A stretch of DNA of 64,000 nt from Ruminococcus hominis (GTDB lineage: Bacteria; Bacillota; Clostridia; Lachnospirales; Lachnospiraceae). Numbering within the stretch: position 1 is the first letter of the stretch; the number at the start of each line of letters is the position of its first letter. Positions 27,426-36,642 of this stretch are shown in pieces. A program made the position numbers and the translations under genes. The notes beneath the pieces were generated by a model, which was given only the letters and a program-made list of their open reading frames with translations, made no database searches and had not been told where the DNA came from. The stretch covers positions 3,348,001 to 3,412,000 of the forward strand of contig NZ_JACOPE010000001.1 in the NCBI RefSeq assembly GCF_014287355.1. The letters run 5' to 3'.

Positions 27426-27441
27426 TTTTATATCCTTTCTT

Positions 27442-27627
27442 CTAAATAATAAAAGTTTGTTTTTCTGTATTTTTGATTACAATCTCTAATTTTTCTACAT
27501 CAATGATATGCGTCAATTTGCATTTAGGGCAGAAAAGAGGAAAATCTTTTAATACAGTATTATGAAATACTTGAACTCTCGTCTTTCCGTTACAAATCGG
27601 ACATTTTATCCAATATTTTTTAAGCAT
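27442..27627 (-). CDS. cysteine-rich KTR-domain protein (methylase-linked)
   Basis: A 61-residue protein: MLKKYWIKCPICNGKTRVQV, FHNTVLKDFPLFCPKC and LTHIIDVEKLEIVIKNTEKQ. It has the same CxxC...KTR...CxxC layout as the tet(O)-linked gene at 18954. It is upstream of the methylase with 16 bases between them, so they form one unit under the leader. Function unknown. Confidence 0.85.
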   Translation of the reverse strand: MLKKYWIKCPICNGKTRVQVFHNTVLKDFPLFCPKCKLTHIIDVEKLEIVIKNTEKQTFII

Positions 27628-27650
27628 TATATTTCACTCGTCCTTTTTAC

Positions 27651-27698
27651 ACAAAAAAATGCAGGTCAATCCTCAACATGAGCATTGACCAGCATTTA
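27651..27698 (-). terminator. attenuator-type terminator before KTR/methylase unit
   Basis: On the minus strand ATGC-TGGTCAAT...ATTGACC-T-GCAT forms a long stem followed by TTTTTTTGTG. It lies in the 5' untranslated region, 24 bases before the KTR start. A second hairpin CCCAT...ATGGG with CTTTTTT lies just after the leader peptide (27797-27825). Two terminators downstream of a leader peptide indicate attenuation control. Confidence 0.8.
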
Positions 27699-27848
27699 TA
27701 ATGCACAGAGCAGTACAACAAAACTAAGGCATAGCTTGCACTATGTCTATACTATATCTATACGTCGTTAGTTTTTTGTATAGCATCCGCAAAATAAGCA
27801 TGACAAAAAAGCCCATGTTGAAAATGGGAAAATCCTTTTTTTCAATGC

Positions 27849-27875
27849 TTATCTAATACGCATGCTATGCAACAT
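27849..27875 (-). CDS. leader peptide MLHSMRIR (8 codons)
   Basis: ATG at 27875 follows GTAAAAGGAGGCGGCGTTT (GGAGG eight bases upstream); the frame MLHSMRIR ends at TAA 27849. It lies between a consensus promoter and terminator hairpins upstream of the KTR/methylase genes. Short leader peptides in this position sense ribosome-targeting drugs by stalling. The peptide is not known to me as a characterised leader; the role is inferred from layout. Confidence 0.75.
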   Translation of the reverse strand: MLHSMRIR

Positions 27876-27903
27876 AAACGCCGCCTCCTTTTACATAAAT
27901 TTT

Positions 27904-27932
27904 ATTTTATCAGAAAATCAGTCTACTGTCAA
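27904..27932 (-). promoter_or_regulatory. promoter of leader/KTR/methylase unit
   Basis: On the minus strand TTGACA (27932-27927) and TAAAAT (27909-27904) are 17 bases apart, a near-consensus sigma-A promoter about 30 bases before the leader ATG. Confidence 0.85.
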
Positions 27933-28019
27933 TACACAACAGGAAGTATTTAACCTAATGATATGAATTGTGTGGACATATCCAAAAAGAAAGGTGAACT
28001 GTAAAATGTAACAGGGTGA

Positions 28020-28325
28020 ATGAAAATGGCAAAAAGACCCGTACCATTGTACGACTTTAAGGCTTTCGGGGCAGCTATAAAAGCCGCGAGAAATGAATAC
28101 GGCGAGAGCCGCAAAAAGGTAAGCGACGAGTTATATATTTCCCCGCGCTACCTTGCGAATATCGAGAACAAGGGACAACAGCCGAGTTTACAGGTATTCT
28201 ATGACCTTGTAACCCGGTATCATATTTCGGTAGATCAATTTTTCTTCCCGAACAGCAATGCGGAGAAATCCACCGGGCGGCGGCAGCTTGACGCGCTGCT
28301 GGACGGTATGAGCGATAAAGGCATT
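28020..28325 (+). pseudogene. XRE-family regulator, 3' truncated at E2 junction
   Basis: About 100 native residues: MKMAKRPVPLYDFKAFGAAI, then ARNEYGESRKKVSDELYIS and NIENKGQQPSLQVFYDL form a Cro/CI helix-turn-helix. The segment GRRQLDALLDGMSDK matches the start of the C-terminal tail of Tn916-type XRE regulators, which normally runs on for some 20 residues. Here it ends five codons later in foreign sequence. It is divergent from the methylase unit. Confidence 0.75.
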
Positions 28326-29387
28326 TATTTTAGGTTTAAATAAATCAAACTCATTGTCAGATCCATGATTGGCTTCTCCAACAATCTCAAATTGCTCTTC
28401 ATTGTGATATTTTAAATAAGTTATAGGAACACCCATAATGCCATCATAATCCATAGGTATTTCCGTTACTTTTTTTACATTTATACCATCAAAATTATCA
28501 TATTTAGGATATCTAACGGGATCATAACATTGTGTTAATGTTAGTTCTTGGTGACGCCTTTCTGTATCTAAGTTTGTTAACCACATAGCATTTCCTAGGC
28601 TTCTCCATTTCTGTCCATACTCATCTACCCAATACCGCGTTTTTCTTGGCATGGTATCTTGCGGGACACGAAAAGCCATATCCCCAAATCTATATCCAAC
28701 CCAAGCTTTATTCTCTTTAATATACGGAAATATTTCTTTATAAGTAATAGCATTTTGATTACCAATTAATAAATACTTCTTATCATACTTTACCAACAAA
28801 GAAAATAGTTCTGAAAATAAACTAAACGGTGGATTTGTACAACAGATATCACATTCTTTTAAATACTCGATACACTCTTGCGAACGAAAATCACCATTTC
28901 CAGATAGTTTTCTTACAACATTCTTTTTCTGTAATACATTTTTAATAACATTATCCGGTACTTCTTCTTCATGCTCTCCTGGTATTTGTGTAATAGTTAA
29001 TACATATCCATGTTTGTTGTTAATAACTGGATTGCCATCCGCATCCAAAAGATCTAATGTTAATTGACCATTGACTAACTGATCTATTTTGGATCCAGAA
29101 TAAGATGTACATATCAGTTTTTTGAGTTTTAATTGATTAAAATGTCGCAAAAAATAATAGCAAAAATTTGATTCAAACGGATCATCACAATTACAAAGTA
29201 CCACCTTGTCTATAAACTGATTTTTATAATGAGATAATTCTTCAGCTATCGTTTCATATGTAGTATACCATTCATCCGTGTTATCTGCAGAATATTTTGC
29301 GTTATTTAATATTGAATTTCCTGTTTTATTTATAGTTATAATTTCTTGATCTTTGCCGTTGATCATTTGCTTGATTCTCCCCTGCAT
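28188..29387 (-). pseudogene. EcoRI-type adenine-specific DNA methyltransferase, 3' truncated
   Basis: Native sequence covers about 29387-28326 (~354 codons). Residues include YTTYETIAEEL, DPFESNFCYYFLRHF and CDICCTNPPFSLFSELF, the NPPF catalytic motif of N6-adenine methylases of the EcoRI family. After NEFDLFKPKIN the frame runs into DNA of the XRE gene on the other strand, so the real C-terminus is lost. An alternative start is ATG 29366, which has GGGGAG upstream. No partner endonuclease is visible; it was probably an orphan protective methylase of the ICE. Confidence 0.75.
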
Positions 29388-29394
29388 GAATTTC

Positions 29395-29592
29395 TCATTT
29401 GTCTTGATTAGATTCTAATTCTTTTAATTTCTTTTTCATTTCTTCATATTCATCGAAATAAGAAATTAATGCTCTTTCAACAGCAACCGTTTTTGTATGT
29501 CCTGCATCTTTACAAAAATTTTCTAATCGCTCATAAATAGGAGTTTCAATACATACATTAAGGTATGTTCCATTCTTTTTTGGTCTTGCCAT
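29395..29592 (-). CDS. ribbon-helix-helix-like small DNA-binding protein
   Basis: A 65-residue protein: MARPKKNGTYLNVCIETPIY, then ERLENFCKDAGHTKTVAVERAL and a charged C-terminal helix. The strand-helix-helix layout (LNVCIETPIYERLENFCKD..) is that of MetJ/Arc-type repressors. GGGAG precedes ATG 29592. The stop is seven bases before the methylase start, so the pair are co-transcribed and this may repress them. Confidence 0.75.
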   Translation of the reverse strand: MARPKKNGTYLNVCIETPIYERLENFCKDAGHTKTVAVERALISYFDEYEEMKKKLKELESNQDK

Positions 29593-29742
29593 TTTTTTCT
29601 CCCTGCATTTAATACTATTACATGAATTTTCCTCAAATAATTGTACCACTGAAAACTACTTAAATCAACTATTCACTACTTGTTATCAAATATATAAAAG
29701 ATAAAATCAGGTTTTGTACTACTAAATGATTTTAAACAAAAT

Positions 29743-29776
29743 AAGGCCCAAAAGGGAACTTTCCCTTTTGAGCCTA
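29743..29776 (-). terminator. terminator of the 33-29.8 kb transfer operon
   Basis: GGCCCAAAAGGGAA-CT-TTCCCTTTTGAGCC stem of 14 pairs with one wobble; on the minus strand it is followed by TTATTTTGTTT. It lies 76 bases after the stop of the 96-residue gene. Confidence 0.8.
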
Positions 29777-29851
29777 TACACTTTATCAGCTAACATATTT
29801 TGCTTTCATTTTTCCTCATGGTCATGAGGCTTTTTTCTCTTAAATCGCATT

Positions 29852-30142
29852 CTATGAATCCTTTGATTGTTCCTTCTGTTCTTCAATAATTCGTTCTGTT
29901 GCTTTATGAATTCTGTCCTTAGAATAGGGTGGTCTTAAATTCAATGACAACCGGCCCTTTTTGATTATATACGTTTCACTGCCATCCTCCGAAGATCCTT
30001 TCAACCAGCAATCATCCGGATACTTCTCAGCGAATGCCCGTAACCGTTTCTGCAAGCTCTGATTGAAGGTATACACATCATAGAATCCGTCATCTTCATT
30101 GGTCAGAATAATCGTTTCTTTTTCACACTTTAACCTTCGCAT
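29852..30142 (-). CDS. conserved ICE hypothetical protein
   Basis: A 96-residue soluble protein with FNQSLQKRLRAFAEKYPDDC and KKGRLSLNLRPPYSKDRIHK. Similar small proteins occur in clostridial ICEs and phages, from memory, without known function. It starts four bases after the YodL-domain gene with a G-rich ribosome binding site. Confidence 0.6.
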   Translation of the reverse strand: MRRLKCEKETIILTNEDDGFYDVYTFNQSLQKRLRAFAEKYPDDCWLKGSSEDGSETYIIKKGRLSLNLRPPYSKDRIHKATERIIEEQKEQSKDS

Positions 30143-30145
30143 ATT

Positions 30146-31030
30146 CTACCCCCGCTTTCTTTCCATTTCCTGATCCAGGTATTTGGGTATCGGTTTTCCG
30201 GACCGGCGAGCAATGGCAATCTGTTTCTGATGCAGACGTTTGATCACGGATCTTCGTTTCTTAGATTTTCCATCCTGTTGATTTCGGGAGGTCTGATTGT
30301 TGCTGCTAGCATCAGAGGTCTTTTCCTGATTCTTCTTCTGATTATTCACCAGACCGTCCACCATATCATAATTGGCTTCGGTACCAGATTCTCTGCTTCG
30401 TTCATAAGTGCCGTTCTGGTAGAATTTCTGGTAATGTTCCAGACGGATTTTACCATCTTGTTTTAGCTGTTCGACCGGATTTAGCGGTACTTGCTGTTGG
30501 ATGTAATCATGAATCTTTTGTTTTGTCTTTTCATCGAATTTCTTACATTCTTCGACAACCATTTTTCCATAGGCATCCAGGATAACACCCTGGGCCTGAT
30601 CTCGGTATACCTGATGTTCCATCAAATAAAACTGTTTTCCATCAATAATGATGGTGTCTGTGGCAATCCAGTTTCCTTTTTTCCCATCGATCTGATAATT
30701 CTCAGTTTCCATAGTGATCAGTGCACCGGATGTATTGATACGAATGAATCCGGCCAGATACTGTGGATAGTTTTCATCTACATAGTAGCAACTGATTTCT
30801 CCGTTCTTGTTCAATACGAGCACGTCACTGACTTCGCATTGCTTTTTCATTCGTTTCCAGATGTCAGCGACTTTTTCATTTTCCTGCATTTCATGAATCG
30901 AGACTAATCGGTAATTTTCGACAGTAATCGACACATTCTGCTGTCTTGCCTCTTGATATGGCAGATGCCACAGTGCTTTTCCTGCTGTCTGCTGATCTAC
31001 TCGGTAGACTGCAAATTGATTAAGCTTCAT
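30146..31030 (-). CDS. YodL / DUF4316-type ICE protein
   Basis: A 294-residue protein. Residues 1-60 (MKLNQFAVYRVDQQTAGKAL, then YRLVSIHEMQENE) are a YodL domain; residues ~70-105 (DVLVLNKNGEISCYYVDENY) and ~140-180 are the following small domains often listed as DUF4316. The C-terminal ~70 residues are basic and disordered. ATG 31030 is preferred to 31036 because its spacing to GGAG is ten rather than four bases. YodL units recur in the next gene. Function unknown, linked to conjugation modules. Confidence 0.7.
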   Translation of the reverse strand: MKLNQFAVYRVDQQTAGKALWHLPYQEARQQNVSITVENYRLVSIHEMQENEKVADIWKRMKKQCEVSDVLVLNKNGEISCYYVDENYPQYLAGFIRINTSGALITMETENYQIDGKKGNWIATDTIIIDGKQFYLMEHQVYRDQAQGVILDAYGKMVVEECKKFDEKTKQKIHDYIQQQVPLNPVEQLKQDGKIRLEHYQKFYQNGTYERSRESGTEANYDMVDGLVNNQKKNQEKTSDASSNNQTSRNQQDGKSKKRRSVIKRLHQKQIAIARRSGKPIPKYLDQEMERKRG

Positions 31031-31280
31031 AGGCATCGTTCTCCAAGTTATTCAGATAATAATTCAGATCCAGAGAATAGTAGTATTTGTCTTCGATCTG
31101 CTGTAATTTTCCAACTGTAGAATTGATGATCTCAATCATTTCATCATTCTCAGGATCACTTTCTTCCTGTTCCATAACTTCCAAAGCTTCTTTCAGTGTT
31201 TGGATTGTTTCTTCCTTTGTGTGCTGCTGGAAGATAGCAGTAATAGTCAGTTCGTTTTCTTCCAGGTTTACATTTCTCAT
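31020..31280 (-). CDS. transposon-transfer assisting (TTRAP-like) protein
   Basis: An 86-residue acidic protein: LTITAIFQQHTKEETIQTLK, EALEVMEQEESDPENDEM and TVGKLQQIEDKYYYSLDL. The layout, a short helical protein beside the ArdC-like gene, matches the TTRAP family of Tn1549-like ICEs. It overlaps both neighbours. Function not established. Confidence 0.65.
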   Translation of the reverse strand: MRNVNLEENELTITAIFQQHTKEETIQTLKEALEVMEQEESDPENDEMIEIINSTVGKLQQIEDKYYYSLDLNYYLNNLENDAYEA

Positions 31281-33298
31281 AGGCTCATTTCCCCCCTTTT
31301 CTTTTTCGGTATTGGTTTCATCTGTATATTCAGCTCCTTCTCGTTTTTTTCTTTGCTTATATTTTTTTCGTTATCCACTTTCTTATTGGATTCCAGAGGA
31401 TTTTCCACATTTGGATGTCTTTCTTCCAAGTACTTTTCCACACGACTGATTGCATTTTGCACATAAGAATTTTCTCTAAATCCAGGAATCGAATTCAAAA
31501 ATTCTTTCTGTATTTTTCCTTCGATCATCAGACTCTGCATTCCTTCATAATCACTTCCGTCTTTCAGATCAAAGCCAACACATTTCAGTCCATGCATACG
31601 TTCTGATGGGATTTTCTCATAAGCTTCCAAGGCTTCCGGTAATGTCAGGTCATAATGTACTTCACCCATCACAGGAAATTCAGCACATTCAGCCGCATAA
31701 AAGCTGATACATGTAAGATCATTTTCATAATCCACATTTTCTATTTCCGGGACAATATCGAGTATTTTTTCTCTTTGTACTGCAAAGTCTGGAAGTTCTG
31801 CAAATCCAAATCGATCCACGTAATATGCCTGCATATCCCCACCACGGTTTGTAATGATAACATCACTAACCGACATAGAATGTGCTTTATAATCTGCCGG
31901 TGGATTATCGTTGAATACGGCATACAAATCATCCAGCTTTTCATTTTCATGTAATCTGCCAGAATAGACACATTTATAATTTGCTGCATCGATTGTAATT
32001 CCATCTTCTTTGACCATTGCCATATTCATAAATAAATGTTGTTTTCCAGGTGTGTCTTCATCCACGTGGTAAATCGCATAGCGGTCACCATTACCTCTGA
32101 ACATTTCTTCCTCTAGGGTATAATCAAACTTAAATGGATACAAAGCCCGATCAACTCTTTCCGAAATATCCGTTCCTTCTGCAATCGTATCTTCCAGCCA
32201 GTCTTTGATATCTCCCCATGATTCAAACTGCAAGTATCCGGCAATTTCATGTGTCCCATCCGGCGCCAGTACAATATGTCCCGGTTCGCTTTCCCGATAA
32301 TCATAGCGGTATCCGGCTGCTTCCAGTGCATCTACCAGAATGCCGTATTTATCATGTAATTCTGTTTTCTGTTTTTCTTCAAGAATGATTTCCAGCTCTT
32401 CTGTAAGCTGATCGATCATTTCACCGGCTGTCTTGCGGATCACATCCATAGATGCTTTCATTTCTTTCATTTCCCGGCTGCTGCTCCAACCTGCAATGTA
32501 AGGGAAACTATAATCCGATGTATCCAAACCAAAGGAAGAACACACACAGTAAGCAACGGATTCAGCCTCAACCTCTTTTGTCAATCGGTCTTTTTCTACA
32601 CCAAGGCTTTCCATGATCTCCCTGTCATGCAATTTTGCATGGACTGTTTCATGAATAGCAGTCTTTAAGGTCTGGCTTTCACTGAGTCCTTTTTTGATCA
32701 CAATTTCCTTATCTGCATTATGATAATATCCATTAGCATTGCCATCGATCTCATCGAATCGTATCGGTACTGGGGATATTTTCTGAATAGCCTGCATGAA
32801 AGAATCAAAATCCTGTACAGCTGCAGTCAGTAATTCTGGTGCCAGTGTCTGGATCGGTTCTCCGGATGTCTGAGCAATATCAAATACCGTAACTGCTTTA
32901 AAATGCGGAACTGTAACTTCCACCTGTTCAGTCTTAGGTTTTCCATCGCTTCCCATGATCGGTCGCTGATTTTCATCCAGAACCTCTTTTTCCTTCATTT
33001 TCTTATATGGTGCCGGGGCAATGATTGTAATTCCTTTTTCACCTTTCATGACCTGTCTACCCATGGACTGCCAGTTTTTGTAGCTGGTAACAAGTGTGGC
33101 ATCCGGTCGCTGCATAGCGATCAGCATTGTATTATTAAAAGAATAATTGTGAAACTTTGCCATGGTTTTAAGAAATTCCTGATAGCGGTTACTTGTAAAT
33201 AGTTCTTCCACACCGGATTCCAGTGACTGCATAATGCTGTCCATATCTTTTCCCGGAACCGGCAGTGGAATAGTAGTAGTTTTGTTTTGTTCTGTCAT
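31277..33298 (-). CDS. ArdC-like anti-restriction / LtrC-type protein with metallopeptidase domain
   Basis: A 673-residue protein. Residues ~15-150 are an ArdC N-terminal ssDNA-binding-like domain (NTMLIAMQRPDATLVTSYKN, KGEKGITIIAPAPYK). Residues ~165-300 hold an ImmA/IrrE-like zinc peptidase with HETVHAKLHD around residue 215. Later come an LPD-like region and YodL repeats (AIYHVDEDTPGKQHLFMN; VIITNRGGDMQAYYVDRFGF). ATG 33298 follows AAGGAG. ArdC proteins protect incoming single strands from restriction. It is the third gene of the minus-strand transfer operon. Confidence 0.85.
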   Translation of the reverse strand: MTEQNKTTTIPLPVPGKDMDSIMQSLESGVEELFTSNRYQEFLKTMAKFHNYSFNNTMLIAMQRPDATLVTSYKNWQSMGRQVMKGEKGITIIAPAPYKKMKEKEVLDENQRPIMGSDGKPKTEQVEVTVPHFKAVTVFDIAQTSGEPIQTLAPELLTAAVQDFDSFMQAIQKISPVPIRFDEIDGNANGYYHNADKEIVIKKGLSESQTLKTAIHETVHAKLHDREIMESLGVEKDRLTKEVEAESVAYCVCSSFGLDTSDYSFPYIAGWSSSREMKEMKASMDVIRKTAGEMIDQLTEELEIILEEKQKTELHDKYGILVDALEAAGYRYDYRESEPGHIVLAPDGTHEIAGYLQFESWGDIKDWLEDTIAEGTDISERVDRALYPFKFDYTLEEEMFRGNGDRYAIYHVDEDTPGKQHLFMNMAMVKEDGITIDAANYKCVYSGRLHENEKLDDLYAVFNDNPPADYKAHSMSVSDVIITNRGGDMQAYYVDRFGFAELPDFAVQREKILDIVPEIENVDYENDLTCISFYAAECAEFPVMGEVHYDLTLPEALEAYEKIPSERMHGLKCVGFDLKDGSDYEGMQSLMIEGKIQKEFLNSIPGFRENSYVQNAISRVEKYLEERHPNVENPLESNKKVDNEKNISKEKNEKELNIQMKPIPKKKRGEMSL

Positions 33299-33380
33299 AA
33301 TACTCCTTTCCAAAAACGCCCCACGACATTGTGTTTATGCCGCAGGGCTTTTTATTAGTTGACGAGATGATTATTTTTTA

Positions 33381-34430
33381 TTAAAGTTCCATATCGTGCT
33401 TCTTTGTTTTCGGTTTCTGATCCGGCTGTTCTTTTCCTGCTTTCTCTGTTTTTGCAGCCTGCGCTTCTTTTTCTTTCTGACGTTCTGTAAATCTGTCGGC
33501 TTTTTCAAAGACGTGATCCTTTGTGTCAAAGTGATATACATCATTGGTAAGGCGTTCTGCTGGTGCTACCTGAGTCGCATTGACTTCTTTTACCATATCT
33601 CTTAACATTTCAGCATCCACTTGCCCGTCATCCGGTAAAATCAGCATTTCATGAATGGATGATGGCAAAATAAAGAAATCATTTCCCAGAAGTTCCCCCA
33701 TGTTATCCATGAATTCCGGATAAAAGATCACACCGGCACCATCAACTCTTTCTGTATTTGTAACAACAAAGAATGTCGGCATCTCACTTGATTCCTGCAA
33801 TGTTTCCTGCAGCATTTCACGTTCATCCGGTGTCAGCATGAGAATATTTTTCTGATACATTTCATCTATCAATGCACCTATACTTGATACCTCCGGGACC
33901 ATAACTCGTGGTGAACTTTTCATAGCATCTTCATGAAGCTGTTCTGCTGAGATTCCATACTGTTCAAGCAGATCATTCTTGATAAACATGGAACTTAATC
34001 CATTCTCATCCTTGTCTACTGCCACATGATAGGTAATTGCGAGGTCTTCTTTCAGCTGGTGTGGAGCATTTTCGAGGACTTCCTTATTTGCTTCGGCTGA
34101 TGATACACGGATAAACAGCTTGTCCTTCACATCTTCATAATTAAAAATAGCTTTCAGATCAACCTGTATCGGTGCCTCAATAACTATATCTGCAATCTTT
34201 CTGCATACAGTTTCCATTGTTACGCCAGGCTGTGCTTTATATGCTTCATACAACTGATTAAGATTGATCGTCGGGATAAGCATCTCACCTTCTTTTCTCA
34301 CCATCAATCCCGTATAGGCACGGTTCAGTTGCTGACACTCCATCGTTGATACTTCTACATTCTCATACTCCTCTGGTAAAAAGAGTTTGATATTATCCTT
34401 TACTTCACTTACAAATTCGTTAAAATTCAT
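33381..34430 (-). CDS. DUF5688 family protein
   Basis: A 349-residue soluble protein starting MNFNEFVSEVKDNIKLFLPE. The pattern (N-terminal helical region, YEAYKAQPGVTMETVCRKIA, ITYHVAVDKDENGLSSMFIK, central GVIFYPEFMDNMGELLGNDF, ILPSSIHEMLILPDD) is that of DUF5688, common in Firmicute ICEs. The last ~50 residues are Lys/Glu-rich. GGAGG precedes the ATG. Function unknown. Confidence 0.8.
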   Translation of the reverse strand: MNFNEFVSEVKDNIKLFLPEEYENVEVSTMECQQLNRAYTGLMVRKEGEMLIPTINLNQLYEAYKAQPGVTMETVCRKIADIVIEAPIQVDLKAIFNYEDVKDKLFIRVSSAEANKEVLENAPHQLKEDLAITYHVAVDKDENGLSSMFIKNDLLEQYGISAEQLHEDAMKSSPRVMVPEVSSIGALIDEMYQKNILMLTPDEREMLQETLQESSEMPTFFVVTNTERVDGAGVIFYPEFMDNMGELLGNDFFILPSSIHEMLILPDDGQVDAEMLRDMVKEVNATQVAPAERLTNDVYHFDTKDHVFEKADRFTERQKEKEAQAAKTEKAGKEQPDQKPKTKKHDMEL

Positions 34431-34458
34431 TCTTCGTTTCCTCCTCTAATCTGTTTTT

Positions 34459-36570
34459 TTATTTCTTTTTGCTTTTGTTTTTTGATTTCTTTTTGGGAAA
34501 GGATAAAGAAAAATTCACCTTTCCGGTTTCATCTGTATCCATATGGAGATCTGCCTCAAAGTACATATTTTTCTTTCTGGAATACAGGTCTTTCACATGC
34601 ACACTTCCGTTTTTCAGAAGTTCTGCAGCCATCTTTTTATCCATGGTTTTTTCCATGCTCTGCAGATAGCGGTTATCTTTCCAGAGCGCAAAGTGACAAT
34701 CATGGTTGCTGCAATAGAAGTTGGGTTTGCTTTCATATACCAGGCTTCCACATACCGGACATGTTCCAATGCTTTCTCTGGTCTGAAATCTTCTTGTTTC
34801 TTCTTCGGAAATCGCATCGCATCCATTCAGCATCATGGTCAGCATGTTTTTGATCCCGGTCATAAACTGTTCCGGTGCAATCTCTCCATGCTCCATCAAG
34901 AGCAGCTGGTTTTCCCATTCTGCAGTCATACTTGCAGATTTCAGGAAGTCCGGCAGGATCTCCACAAGGACTTTTCCATCCTCTGTTGGAAGAATCTGTT
35001 TTCCTTTTCGGGTGGCATACTGGGAATAGATCAGTTTTTCGATGATACCGGCTCTTGTTGCCGGAGTTCCTAATCCTTTCTTTTCTGTATCTTCATCGAA
35101 TTCCTTATTTCCAGCAGTTTCCATTGCCGCAAGGAGCGTATCTTCACTGTATGGTTTTGGCGGTGATGTGAAATGTTCTGTCTTTTCTGCAGCTACAGCA
35201 TAGAAAGTCTGTCCCTGGGTTACTTTCGGGATCTTCTCTTTCATTTCCTGATCCGGATCTACGATTGCCATGCGGTCCTTATTCTTGAAGCAGTTTTCAA
35301 AGAGTTTCCATCCATCCTGCAACACAGTTTTTCCTTTTGCTTTGAAGATTTCTCCCTGGCATTCCACTTCAATCTCTGTTTCCTGGTAAACGTGCTCCTT
35401 ACTCATTGCCATGACCGTGTGAACTGCAATCAGGAAAAGAATCTTTTCTTCCCAGGATTTCAATTCATCCAGATGGCAGGATGAAAGCTCCATCGTTGGG
35501 ATGATTGCATGGTGATCTGTCACTTTGCTGTTATTCATGACTTTCTTCACATCCGGCTGTTCCGGCTGATCAAAAGGACCTGTCAGTTGATATTTCTCAT
35601 AAATCTGACGAACCACATTTCTTGCGGTCTGCTCCATATCTTCGGTCAGATACTGGCTGTCCGTTCTTGGATAAGTGATCAGTTTCTTTTCATACAGGTT
35701 CTGAGCGGTATCCAGTGTCTGTTTGGCTGTCATTCCGTAGATACGGTTTGCTTCTCTCTGCAGTGTGGTCAGATCATAAAGCTTTGGTGCTTTTACTTTC
35801 TTTTCCGTTTCTTTTACTGCTGTGACAATAGCTTCACTTCCTTGGCATCTGCTTCTTAACTGTTCCGCCTCATCCGGATCAAAGATTTTTGGCTTTACAG
35901 CCGGAATTCCATCACAATCGAGTTCCACATTGAAATACTTTTCTTTCTGGAAATTGCTGATCTGTCCGGCACGTTCCACCAACATGGCAAGTGTCGGTGT
36001 CTGAACCCTTCCAACGGTCAGCTTTTTGAAGTACTTTGTGGTGTAAGCTCTGGTTGCATTCATTCCTACCAGCCAGTCAGCCTGAGAACGGCATACAGCA
36101 GCTTCGGCCAGATGTCGGTATTCCTCTGCGGATCTCAGATGCTGCATTCCATCAAGGATTGCTGAATCTTCCAGAGAACTGATCCATAATCGTTTCACCG
36201 GCTTTTTACTTCCGGATAAGTCATAGACATGTTTGAAGATTAATTCTCCTTCACGTCCGGCATCACAGGCATTTACGACGTATTCAATTTCCGGACTGTT
36301 GAGCAGTCTTTTTAAGATATAGAACTGATCTTTCTTATCTTCTGAGACTGTAACTTTCCAGTCTTTCGGGATGATCGGGAGATCTTCATATCTCCACTGG
36401 TTAAATTTCTCATCGTAAGCATCCGGTGAAACATATTCGGCCAGATGTCCGAAGCACCAGCTGACCATACAGTCGGTTCCTTGTAAATATCCGTCTTCTC
36501 GTTCCTGTGCTCCAATCACTTCTGCGATTGCTCTTGATACACTTGGTTTTTCTGCAATTACTAAATACAA
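34459..36570 (-). CDS. topB: DNA topoisomerase III (type IA)
   Basis: A 703-residue type IA topoisomerase. The TOPRIM domain starts YLVIAEKPSVSRAIAEVIG and has CDAGREGELIF (~105-115); the catalytic Tyr is in LITYPRTDSQYL near residue 300; RVQTPTLAMLVERAG is the domain I signature. A zinc-ribbon-like C-terminus (CPVCGSLVYESKPNFYC) follows near 628. The start codon is TTG at 36570, nine bases after GGAGG; no ATG fits. ICE-borne TopB probably unlinks DNA during transfer or replication. Confidence 0.93.
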   Translation of the reverse strand: MYLVIAEKPSVSRAIAEVIGAQEREDGYLQGTDCMVSWCFGHLAEYVSPDAYDEKFNQWRYEDLPIIPKDWKVTVSEDKKDQFYILKRLLNSPEIEYVVNACDAGREGELIFKHVYDLSGSKKPVKRLWISSLEDSAILDGMQHLRSAEEYRHLAEAAVCRSQADWLVGMNATRAYTTKYFKKLTVGRVQTPTLAMLVERAGQISNFQKEKYFNVELDCDGIPAVKPKIFDPDEAEQLRSRCQGSEAIVTAVKETEKKVKAPKLYDLTTLQREANRIYGMTAKQTLDTAQNLYEKKLITYPRTDSQYLTEDMEQTARNVVRQIYEKYQLTGPFDQPEQPDVKKVMNNSKVTDHHAIIPTMELSSCHLDELKSWEEKILFLIAVHTVMAMSKEHVYQETEIEVECQGEIFKAKGKTVLQDGWKLFENCFKNKDRMAIVDPDQEMKEKIPKVTQGQTFYAVAAEKTEHFTSPPKPYSEDTLLAAMETAGNKEFDEDTEKKGLGTPATRAGIIEKLIYSQYATRKGKQILPTEDGKVLVEILPDFLKSASMTAEWENQLLLMEHGEIAPEQFMTGIKNMLTMMLNGCDAISEEETRRFQTRESIGTCPVCGSLVYESKPNFYCSNHDCHFALWKDNRYLQSMEKTMDKKMAAELLKNGSVHVKDLYSRKKNMYFEADLHMDTDETGKVNFSLSFPKKKSKNKSKKK

Positions 36571-36583
36571 GATGTATTACCTC

Positions 36584-36619
36584 CTTCATATAACGAAACG
36601 GAGAGAGCATGTTTTACAG
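36584..36619 (-). promoter_or_regulatory. conserved leader motif, copy C (upstream of topB)
   Basis: Plus strand CTTCATATAACGAAACGGAG followed by AGAGCATGTTTTACAG matches copy A (7899) except in the central GCTC/GGAG region. Here it abuts the topB ribosome binding site, so its TATAT cannot be a -10 box for this gene. That favours a leader RNA or operator function. CGGAGGGG...CTCTCCG around it can form a stem. Confidence 0.6.
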
Positions 36620-36642
36620 CCCCCTCCGCTAAAAAAGTTTAT

